Notes under the pieces: generated by a model | Told to the model about the DNA's origin: nothing | Seen by the model: the letters and a program-made list of their open reading frames with translations, nothing else | Databases searched by the model: none | Assembly: GCA_937897315.1 (NCBI GenBank) | Contig: CALCNS010000116.1 | Location: 1-6,919, forward strand | Direction of reading: 5' to 3' | Length of the DNA stretch: 6,919 nt | Source of the DNA: an uncultured Bacillota bacterium | Lineage (GTDB): Bacteria; Bacillota; JAAYKD01 | In this document: positions 1 through 5,569 of the stretch, piece after piece | Layout of the letters: each line of letters starts with the position of its first letter | Position numbering within the stretch: position 1 is the first letter of the stretch | Position numbers and translations under genes: made by a program

Positions 1-1050
1 ATATCCCACGAGGGAAGAAAGCAAGAGGATGGGGGCCGGATGCGAAAAGAACTGTATCTTGGAGTATTTACTCACCGCAGCAACCACATAGCCAAAGGTG
101 GTTTGCAGCTCTGGGTAGTTTAACCCCCAGTGATACGAACTGAGTGCACTTTTAATGGGTTTGATCTGAGTTAAAATCGAAACCAAAATCAAGGTATAGT
201 AAGGAGCAAAGGCAATATGAAAGCCCATGGTGTTGGAATCTTGCTTGATTTCACTGGGCTTTTTTTCTTTCCTCTTCTCTGCTACAGCCCAAAGAATCAT
301 CACCAAGCAACCGGCACCCGCTGCCATGAGGGAAGCTAATTGTGCCGTTCCGATGATGTTCATGAACCATAAGACAAATGACATGGCAGATCCTGCTGTT
401 AGGATTTGTGGTACACTCTTCTTCACCGCATCCCAGCCACCATAGATATGAGCCACACCAAAACCGGTAGCAAAAATGCCCACACTGAAGATGATCGCCA
501 TCCATGGACCAATGATTTCCCCTGGAATGCCGGTGACGAGTTGTATGGAGTTATATGAAGAGCCCATGGAACCAAAGGAAATGGACCAAGAATGCCCAAT
601 CAAGCAGGATGCCACCGCTACCAAGGGTTCGAAACCCATTACTACCATAATGGGGGCGACCACAGCCACCGGAATACCAAATCCAGCCAATCCTTGTAGC
701 ATAGAGGCGAAACACCAGGCTAAGAGCAGAATCATGATGCGCCGGTTCTCTGAGACCCCGGTCATGGTCTTGCCAATAACCTTTATAGCCCCCGCCCCAT
801 CGGCTATGTTATACAGAAATACAGCCCCCCAAATGATGAGGAGCACATATAAGCTAAGGCTTAAACCTTTGCTGTTGGCTAATGCCATGAGGCGGAAATC
901 GGTTCCAAAAAATACATATGCGATGCCTAAAGCGACAACCCATGAAACCGCACCGACCTTCGATGCTTCCCATTTGAAAAATAAAATTCCGCTAATCAAT
1001 ACCAATACCGGGGCTATAGCCAGTAGCCAATTTCCGATGGTCAAAGGCAT
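1..1050 (-). CDS. L-lactate permease family transporter (LctP/LldP-like), 3' end cut by window edge
   Basis: The reverse strand reads open without a stop from ATG at 1050 to base 1, giving 350 residues; family members are about 550, so roughly the last 200 are outside the window. The protein is strongly hydrophobic with many membrane segments, the first at about residues 8-25. The family signature region is residues 112-165: a QGLAGFGIPVAV segment (119-130), then GFEPLVAVASCL, then SFGSMG. This parallels EGAAGFGAPVAI and AFGAMG of E. coli LldP. The family moves L-lactate, and some members glycolate, with protons across the cytoplasmic membrane; the exact substrate here is inferred. The usual Glu before GxAGFG is Gln119. 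An in-frame TGA at 1065-1063 limits the start to ATG 1050 or TTG 1056; an AGAGGA lies 10 bases before the TTG and 16 before the ATG, so TTG is possible. A weak promoter-like pair lies upstream (TATAAA at 1086-1081). The terminator at 1186-1214 separates it from the preceding gene. Confidence 0.85.
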   Translation of the reverse strand, partial: MPLTIGNWLLAIAPVLVLISGILFFKWEASKVGAVSWVVALGIAYVFFGTDFRLMALANSKGLSLSLYVLLIIWGAVFLYNIADGAGAIKVIGKTMTGVSENRRIMILLLAWCFASMLQGLAGFGIPVAVVAPIMVVMGFEPLVAVASCLIGHSWSISFGSMGSSYNSIQLVTGIPGEIIGPWMAIIFSVGIFATGFGVAHIYGGWDAVKKSVPQILTAGSAMSFVLWFMNIIGTAQLASLMAAGAGCLVMILWAVAEKRKEKKPSEIKQDSNTMGFHIAFAPYYTLILVSILTQIKPIKSALSSYHWGLNYPELQTTFGYVVAAVSKYSKIQFFSHPAPILLLSSLVGY

Positions 1051-1185
1051 ATCCAAGGCGTTTCATTCCTCTCAAGTTGGTTTATAACCCTATCTTTCGC
1101 TTTTGCCTCTGCAATTCCTGCCTTCCCATACCAAAACGGAGGATTCGTTGAAAAACAGCGAAGGAACGACCAAAAAACCCATGAT

Positions 1186-1214
1186 AAAAGAAAATCCCCC
1201 CCGTAAGGGGAGGA
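1186..1214 (-). terminator. Rho-independent terminator after the TspO-like gene
   Basis: Read on the minus strand, an 8-bp stem TCCTCCCC/GGGGGGGA (one G-U wobble) closes a TTAC loop and is followed by TTTTCTTTT. It starts 20 bases past the TAA at 1235-1237, where a terminator for the TspO-like gene is expected. It also insulates the lactate permease gene downstream. Confidence 0.85.
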
Positions 1215-1234
1215 CTTTCGTTTACTTCAACGTC

Positions 1235-2032
1235 TTATTTGATGAGCGGTTTCTCTCGTTTGGGTATCACTAAATAAATCTCGGCAATTAAGAATAAGCA
1301 TAAGCTAATCAGGGTCGCTGCTATGACACTAAAGTATTGTCCTTTGAATCCGGTTTCCGAGGTGTGTTTTAACCAGATACCCCCATAGGCCCAGATTAAA
1401 ACCAAGCCATATGGCATGTTGCGGTGCTTAAGCAGGGTTGCTCCACCAATGAGAACACCCGAGGCGAGTGTAAGAATCATCCAAATCGGTTCCGACAAAC
1501 CAAATCGGTTCCATTGGATGTCGACCAAAAGGGTTGTGAGATTCGCAATGGTGGCTATGGTAATCCAGCCAAAATATACGGAAAACGGTACTTTAATGAA
1601 CACTTTTTCCAAGAGCGTAAATTTCTCTTTGTACGTCATTTGATTGATAATAATCAAGCACAATAAGATGACTAACATGAGGATCATGGTAAGGGGAATC
1701 AGGCGATAATGCCACGCAAAAATCCATATGGAATTGGCCAAGGATGATATGGAAAAAAGCACACTGATTCTGCGTATCATTTTCTCATGTTTAGGGTTCT
1801 TTTGGAACACTCCATGTTGGTATAGGATGTATCCTGCCAAAAGCAAGTATATGACACCCCAAATGCTAAAGGTGATTCCAGCAGGAGCAAACAAGTTTGG
1901 GTAGGAGTCTGACACCTCCCCGGTTGTAATTCCATTGAGAGGTAAAATATTGGCTAAGGCATTGGCGACAATCATCACTAAAAACGTCACGGTAGTAACC
2001 ATCTTTAAGGTAGCCCCTGAGTTCTTATCCAT
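1235..2032 (-). CDS. TspO/MBR-like (tryptophan-rich sensory type) multi-pass membrane protein
   Basis: This 265-residue protein is almost entirely membrane-embedded. I count about eight hydrophobic segments, near residues 8-30, 50-73, 87-109, 111-133, 147-170, 182-202, 207-223 and 233-257. The N-terminal stretch of about residues 25-65, with PLNG, TTGEVSD, YPNLFAPAG and TFSIWGVIY, is a conserved block I recognise from the long TspO-like proteins often annotated as tryptophan-rich sensory protein. PFSVYFGW and the following ATIANL in the fifth segment also recall TspO. Classical TspO is about 160 residues with five helices and binds porphyrins; this protein is longer, so porphyrin binding should not be assumed. 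The ATG at 2032 has GGAGG seven bases upstream. It lies 82 bases after the FMN reductase gene with no terminator visible between, so it may be the last gene of that operon; the hairpin at 1186-1214 ends it. Confidence 0.7.
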   Translation of the reverse strand: MDKNSGATLKMVTTVTFLVMIVANALANILPLNGITTGEVSDSYPNLFAPAGITFSIWGVIYLLLAGYILYQHGVFQKNPKHEKMIRRISVLFSISSLANSIWIFAWHYRLIPLTMILMLVILLCLIIINQMTYKEKFTLLEKVFIKVPFSVYFGWITIATIANLTTLLVDIQWNRFGLSEPIWMILTLASGVLIGGATLLKHRNMPYGLVLIWAYGGIWLKHTSETGFKGQYFSVIAATLISLCLFLIAEIYLVIPKREKPLIK

Positions 2033-2078
2033 CGTGTGTCCTCCATCAGCGTTTTTTGCTTCTAATTTGAAGTTCTGC

Positions 2079-2094
2079 TTTAGAGTTCTCTAAA
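2079..2094. repeat. Small inverted repeat between FMN reductase and TspO-like genes
   Basis: TTTAGAG-TT-CTCTAAA has seven-base arms; as a hairpin it would form six pairs with a four-base loop. No T-run follows it on the minus strand, so it is unlikely to terminate transcription. It could be an mRNA processing hairpin or an operator. No promoter is clear in this 82-base gap. Confidence 0.35.
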
Positions 2095-2114
2095 AAACAA
2101 TTATTTCCTTCAAA

Positions 2115-2654
2115 CTATGGTATGATTTCCAGCAATGCATCCAATAATTTCTTTAGAGCGGCTTGGGTGCGTTCATCGGTGAGGTTCCCTTCTCCATCGA
2201 ACTTGCTGCCCGCGTTGGTGATAAAGACTTCTGGTTTGTTTAATACGTTCATATCCAGTGCGGTCGTTACTTGGCGTAAGTGATATTGTACTCTAGCACC
2301 ACCAAACATACCGATGGAAGCACTTAAAATGGCAGTAGGTTTACGGGTGATGACTTTCTTCCCTCGAGAAATCCAGTCGAGAGCGTTCTTTAAGACCGGA
2401 GGAATGGAGTAATTATATTCCGGTGTGGCTAAAATAATGCCATCGGCTGCGGCGATTTTTTCTTTGAGTTGAACCACTACAGGTGGCAACCCTTCTGCTT
2501 CGACATCTTCATTAAAGAAAGGAATCTCTGTTAAGTCCAAAAGTTCTAAGTTTACCTGCGCAGGTAGTTGGGTTTGCAAGTAGCGCACTGCCATCTTGTT
2601 AAAGGAATTCTGACGCAAACTACCATTTAGAGCAACTAAATGAATGGTTTTCAT
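2115..2654 (-). CDS. NADPH-dependent FMN reductase (flavodoxin-like fold)
   Basis: The 179-residue product has the full flavodoxin-like NAD(P)H:FMN reductase pattern. A phosphate-binding loop GSLRQNSFNK (11-20) follows the first strand. The signature PEYNYSIPPVLKNALDW (78-94) contacts the flavin ring, and an SASIGMFGGAR segment (111-121) follows. Family members (SsuE-, azoreductase- and ChrR-like) use NAD(P)H to reduce FMN, quinones, azo compounds or chromate; the physiological substrate cannot be read from sequence. Length is typical and there is no signal peptide, so it is cytoplasmic. The ATG at 2654 has AGGAG seven bases upstream and lies 19 bases after the apbE stop, indicating co-transcription. 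The pairing with a flavin transferase suggests a role in flavin redox chemistry. The gene ends in TAG. Confidence 0.9.
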   Translation of the reverse strand: MKTIHLVALNGSLRQNSFNKMAVRYLQTQLPAQVNLELLDLTEIPFFNEDVEAEGLPPVVVQLKEKIAAADGIILATPEYNYSIPPVLKNALDWISRGKKVITRKPTAILSASIGMFGGARVQYHLRQVTTALDMNVLNKPEVFITNAGSKFDGEGNLTDERTQAALKKLLDALLEIIP

Positions 2655-2673
2655 GGTATTCTCCTTTCAACTC

Positions 2674-3759
2674 TTAATTGGGCACTGCACCTTGACTCTT
2701 GGCTAGTGCAGCAAAACCTTTGGTCATTTCAATGCGACCGTCGTCGAAAATCCATTGAGCCTCCAGCCCGGGAGTCGCTTCGACAAAGGCACGACTTTCC
2801 TCATAGGGTAGTAAGAAGACCTCCGTCGAGTAGAAATCGGCTTTCCCTGAATTTACATTTAGTACATTGACCGCGCGATAATAGTTTGCAGGATATAACG
2901 TAGCCGGGTCGATAAGATGATGAATGCGCTGGTCTTCTACATAATAATAGCGCTGATAATCCCCTGAGCTTACCACAGACATGTCATTCACATAGACCGT
3001 ATCGAGAGTGTTATCATCCCCAAATACATAACGATTGGGGTCTTGCAGACCAACCCCCCACTTGCTACGGTCCTTCTCATAAGGTTTTCCCACAGCCCGA
3101 ATGTTTCCACCAGAGCTGATGATAAATGAATCATACCCTTTGGTGAGTAATTCTTGTACCACAAGCTCTGTCGCATACCCTTTGGCAACCGCACCTACAT
3201 CGAGTTTTAACTGTGGATCTAAGAAAGAGACGGTCAAAGTATCCTGATCTAGTACAAGATGGGAAATGTTTGTATGTTCTGCTGCTTTCTGCAACTCCTC
3301 CAAAGGGGGTAAGCTGGCGTTATCGGGATCATCGATTCCTTGGTTACGATATTCAGACCATATCTCCAAGACGGCTCCAAAGGCAATATTGGTTTTCCCA
3401 CTGGTTTGCTGGTTCATGTCCACAGCAAAGTGTAGCATATCGTACAATACTTTATCGACAACCTGAGGTTCTGCTCCTGCTTTCTCATTAACCGTACGCA
3501 GGTTGACTAAGTCTTTATAAGAATGGTATTTGTCAAATAAGCGGTGTAACTGCTCCATGCGCTTCTGCACGTAAGTCGACATTTCGTCAAATTGTTTTTG
3601 GTTCTCGGTATAGGCAATCAATTGAAAACTGGTATCAAATGCACCATCGAAAACATGGCTGTAACGGGTTCGTTTGGGTTGTATCTGACAAGAGGTTAGT
3701 AGAATGATGGATAGCATTAGTAATAAGAGTCTTTTCCCATATTTATTGCTGTATTTCAT
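2674..3759 (-). CDS. apbE: FAD:protein FMN transferase (ApbE family), lipoprotein
   Basis: ApbE enzymes work outside the cytoplasmic membrane and transfer FMN from FAD to a Thr (or Ser) of target proteins, forming a phosphodiester bond with Mg2+. The 361-residue protein begins with a Lys/Arg-rich stretch, a hydrophobic core (11-22) and a lipobox LTSC ending at Cys24, so it should be lipid-anchored. The core motif KLDVGAVAKGYA lies at 185-196, SSGGNI at 215-220, VVSSGDYQRYY near 271-281 and HHLIDPATLYP at 280-290. The last departs from the more usual DPxTG by having TL. The C-terminal AD...ST segment and PGLEAQWI are also family features. I chose ATG 3759 because GGGAG sits eight bases upstream; an in-frame TTG at 3774 would add five residues and overlap that site. 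The lipoprotein gene upstream, separated by a terminator, is its likely substrate; the FMN reductase gene follows 19 bases later. Only a weak promoter-like TTGTAT-17-CATAGT lies between the terminator and this gene, so read-through may contribute. Confidence 0.93.
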   Translation of the reverse strand: MKYSNKYGKRLLLLMLSIILLTSCQIQPKRTRYSHVFDGAFDTSFQLIAYTENQKQFDEMSTYVQKRMEQLHRLFDKYHSYKDLVNLRTVNEKAGAEPQVVDKVLYDMLHFAVDMNQQTSGKTNIAFGAVLEIWSEYRNQGIDDPDNASLPPLEELQKAAEHTNISHLVLDQDTLTVSFLDPQLKLDVGAVAKGYATELVVQELLTKGYDSFIISSGGNIRAVGKPYEKDRSKWGVGLQDPNRYVFGDDNTLDTVYVNDMSVVSSGDYQRYYYVEDQRIHHLIDPATLYPANYYRAVNVLNVNSGKADFYSTEVFLLPYEESRAFVEATPGLEAQWIFDDGRIEMTKGFAALAKSQGAVPN

Positions 3760-3813
3760 TTGCACGGCTCCCAATCAAAAATAATCACTATGGTTAATTT
3801 CGTCTTTCCATAC

Positions 3814-3840
3814 AAAAACCCTCCCTCAAATGAGGGAGGG
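3814..3840 (-). terminator. Strong hairpin terminator after the tandem-domain lipoprotein gene
   Basis: Perfect ten-base arms (3819-3828 and 3831-3840, CCCTCCCTCA against TGAGGGAGGG) form a G+C-rich hairpin with a very small A/T loop. On the minus strand it is followed by TTTTT. It lies 20 bases past the lipoprotein stop codon and 55 bases before the apbE start. It should make the lipoprotein mRNA more abundant than the distal genes, with apbE expressed by partial read-through or a weak promoter. Confidence 0.9.
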
Positions 3841-3859
3841 AAATTTTTGTTGTTGTTTG

Positions 3860-4903
3860 TTATTTTGCCACGGTGAACGCTTCAGCGACAACAGCTAAGT
3901 ACTCGGTTACGTTAACAGTAACAGAAGCTAGGACATCTTTATCGGTCGGATAGCCTTTTTCGTCAACAGCAAATTTGCTGATTTGATCTGCAGTTTTGCC
4001 AACCATCCATTTTGCTAAGGCATTGGCTTGCTCATACCATTCTTTGGAGATGCCAGAAGACTTCTTCATGTTATACGCTTCTTTGAGTTCTTGTTTGGTC
4101 TTCAGTTCGTCTTCTCTGTTGGTGACAACGCCTTTGGCGTCAAATTTGATTTTGACTTGAGCGGTATCAATCACAACTCCGACAACTTTGCCATCTTTAT
4201 CTGTGGCTACAGCAGCTACATAGGTGTCAGCTTGGGCTAAGGGAAGGGTTTCTTTTCCATCTACCATGGAATAGCCTTTGGACTTGTTGATTAAGGTTTT
4301 AACGCCCAAACCCGCTTTAACGCCATCTTTTACTTCAATGGCATCGGTCCAAGCTTGTTCAACGGCTTGAATATAACCGGTAACGTTCATGGTTACTTTA
4401 GCAACCATATCTTTGTCGGTTGGATATCCATCTTTGTCTACAGGCATCGCTTTGACTTGTTCGATGGTTTTGCCAATCATCCAAGCTTCAATCGCAGCCA
4501 TTTGTTCGTTCCATTCTTTTTGAATGCCGGAAGCTTTCTTCATGCCATAATCTGCACCCAAATCGGTTTTAGATTTGACTTCGGCAGCAACATCAGATGT
4601 GACAGCTAAGGCAGCATCAAACGCGATTTTGGTTTGGGCGGTGTCGATGTCGACACTGAGAATCTTGCCATCTTTGTCGAAACCGACAGCAGCAATGGTG
4701 ACATCGGCTTGACCAACAGCCGTGACGCCCTCAGCAGCATCTTTGGATTTGGCGATGGACAGAACAGAACCAAGGCCTAATTTCACGATGGTAGGAGTCG
4801 GTGCAGGGGTCGGAGTCGGGGTTGGTGCCGGGGTTTGGTTACAACCAGCAAATAAGCCAATCGCCATGACCAGAACCAAAACGATAGATAAAGTCTTTTT
4901 CAT
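3860..4903 (-). CDS. Lipoprotein with two tandem FMN-binding-like domains, probable ApbE partner
   Basis: The 347-residue product has a signal peptide (1-20) with lipobox LFAGC and lipidated Cys21, then a Pro/Thr-rich tether (22-38). Two copies of a domain of about 150 residues follow, at about 41-186 and 197-345. Matching segments are QADVTIAAVGFDKDGK (65-80) with QADTYVAAVATDKDGK (224-239), IDTAQ (86, 245), MKK.SGI.KEW (121, 279), WMIGKT/WMVGKT (141, 299) and GYPTDKD (159, 317). The beta-strand/DKDGK pattern and the final D-x-x-A-x-V-T then helix resemble FMN_bind domains, where ApbE attaches FMN to the Thr of DxxSGAT. Here the equivalents are T171 (DMVAKVT) and T329 (DVLASVT), without SGA. 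I recall similar lipoproteins near apbE in Clostridia, generally unassigned. Flavinylation and a role in electron transfer at the cell surface are inference. It has its own promoter (4946-4974), GGAGG seven bases before ATG, and its own terminator. Confidence 0.85.
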   Translation of the reverse strand: MKKTLSIVLVLVMAIGLFAGCNQTPAPTPTPTPAPTPTIVKLGLGSVLSIAKSKDAAEGVTAVGQADVTIAAVGFDKDGKILSVDIDTAQTKIAFDAALAVTSDVAAEVKSKTDLGADYGMKKASGIQKEWNEQMAAIEAWMIGKTIEQVKAMPVDKDGYPTDKDMVAKVTMNVTGYIQAVEQAWTDAIEVKDGVKAGLGVKTLINKSKGYSMVDGKETLPLAQADTYVAAVATDKDGKVVGVVIDTAQVKIKFDAKGVVTNREDELKTKQELKEAYNMKKSSGISKEWYEQANALAKWMVGKTADQISKFAVDEKGYPTDKDVLASVTVNVTEYLAVVAEAFTVAK

Positions 4904-4945
4904 TTTTGTCCCTCCAATAAATTTTGTGGCTCAAACAACGTTCTT

Positions 4946-4974
4946 ATTATAGCACGCAAGCTAACTTTTGGCAA
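4946..4974 (-). promoter_or_regulatory. Sigma-A type promoter for the tandem-domain lipoprotein
   Basis: On the minus strand TTGCCA (4974-4969), a 17-base spacer and a consensus TATAAT (4951-4946) give a near-ideal housekeeping promoter. Transcription should start around 4939, leaving a leader of about 36 bases that ends in GGAGG before the ATG at 4903. A short inverted repeat AACTT-N5-AAGTT (4963-4977) overlaps the -35 and could be a repressor site, though this is weak. Confidence 0.85.
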
Positions 4975-5063
4975 GTTATTTGTAAATTTTTTCTCGAAGT
5001 AAAATATCGTTTTTCTGGTAACTCTTGGCTAAAATACTACTATTTTCACAAAAAGACAACTAT

Positions 5064-5081
5064 TTGTGATTATCGTAACAA
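5064..5081. promoter_or_regulatory. Candidate Rex-type redox operator
   Basis: TTGTGATTATCGTAACAA fits the Rex half-site pattern TTGTKA-N6-TMACAA on both sides. Rex is the NADH/NAD+-sensing repressor of many Gram-positive bacteria. A further TCACAAA at 5046-5052 makes a perfect seven-base inverted repeat with TTTGTGA at 5063-5069. The site lies about 90 bases upstream of the strong promoter. It adjoins a weaker possible promoter on the minus strand (TTGTCT-17-TATTTT, about 5059-5031). The match was found by eye in an A+T-rich region, so chance is a real alternative. Confidence 0.35.
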
Positions 5082-5097
5082 TGATTTATTGTATTTT

Positions 5098-5109
5098 TGA
5101 CATATGTCA
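5098..5109. promoter_or_regulatory. 12-bp perfect palindrome downstream of arsC
   Basis: TGACATATGTCA is a perfect 12-base palindrome starting 12 bases past the arsC stop codon. It is not followed by a T-run on the minus strand, so it does not look like a terminator. A dimeric regulator site is possible. No other terminator for the arsC transcript is evident before the next promoter. Confidence 0.35.
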
Positions 5110-5121
5110 GTAAACCACGGG

Positions 5122-5547
5122 TTACCACTCCTCATAGACGATTTCGTCGGTCCGGATACGCTCTGCCAAGTTTTTTATATTACGTTCAATCACCTCAATA
5201 ATGATTTTGAACTCCTCGTCGCTTTTCCCTGTGGGATCTTCCAATCCCCAGTTTTCCTCATAACCGGCAGGGAAAAACGGGCAATACACGTTGCATCCCA
5301 TTTTAATGACGATATCACATTCGGGCAATTCGGTGAGAAGCTTCGAGGTTTGAGTGGCTTCCATATCGATTTCATAGATTTCTTTCATCAAACGCACCGC
5401 ATCTTGGTTGATTTGTGGCTTGGTTTCGGTTCCCCCGGAGTAGCTTTCGAAGATATTGGCTGCAAACCGCTTTCCCAAAGCTTCGGCAATTTGACTTCTG
5501 CAAGAATTGTGTACACAGACAAAGGCCACCTTAGGTTTCGGTCTCAT
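5122..5547 (-). CDS. arsC: Arsenate reductase ArsC, low-molecular-weight protein tyrosine phosphatase fold
   Basis: The enzyme reduces arsenate to arsenite in the cytoplasm for export. The 141-residue product has the phosphatase-type anion loop CVHNSCR (Cys11 to Arg17, the CX5R motif) right after the first beta-strand, and a GLEDPTGKSDEEF segment whose Asp104-Pro105 carries the family's general acid. A second pair of cysteines lies at 85 and 89 (GCNVYCP). In thioredoxin-coupled enzymes such as S. aureus ArsC, Cys10, Cys82 and Cys89 pass the disulfide along; here the pair is C-x3-C rather than C-x6-C, so the electron donor is uncertain. I start at ATG 5547 because AGGAG sits seven bases upstream; ATG 5553 is too close to it, and the start at 5580 overlaps the previous gene and has no site. 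It follows the HAD-kinase gene by 22 bases, so the two are probably co-transcribed. No arsR or arsenite pump is in the window. A plain tyrosine phosphatase is the less likely alternative. Confidence 0.88.
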   Translation of the reverse strand: MRPKPKVAFVCVHNSCRSQIAEALGKRFAANIFESYSGGTETKPQINQDAVRLMKEIYEIDMEATQTSKLLTELPECDIVIKMGCNVYCPFFPAGYEENWGLEDPTGKSDEEFKIIIEVIERNIKNLAERIRTDEIVYEEW

Positions 5548-5569
5548 ATGCATTCTCCTTTTGTATCTT

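Noticed and set aside
251..505. Minus-strand frame of 84 codons inside the lactate permease gene
   Set aside because: It is an alternative frame within the permease coding region, which reads unbroken through it.
476..1087. Open frame of 203 codons on the plus strand
   Set aside because: It lies antisense to the lactate permease gene, which shows clear family motifs; its own translation is low-complexity and matches no family I know.
1081..1109. Promoter-like TATAAA with a -35 box for the lactate permease
   Set aside because: The -10 is good but the best -35 at 17 bases (GAGGCA) matches only half of the consensus, so I did not list it as a feature.
4722..4952. Plus-strand frame with a Gly/Val repeat
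   Set aside because: It is the complement of the Pro/Thr-rich tether of the lipoprotein.
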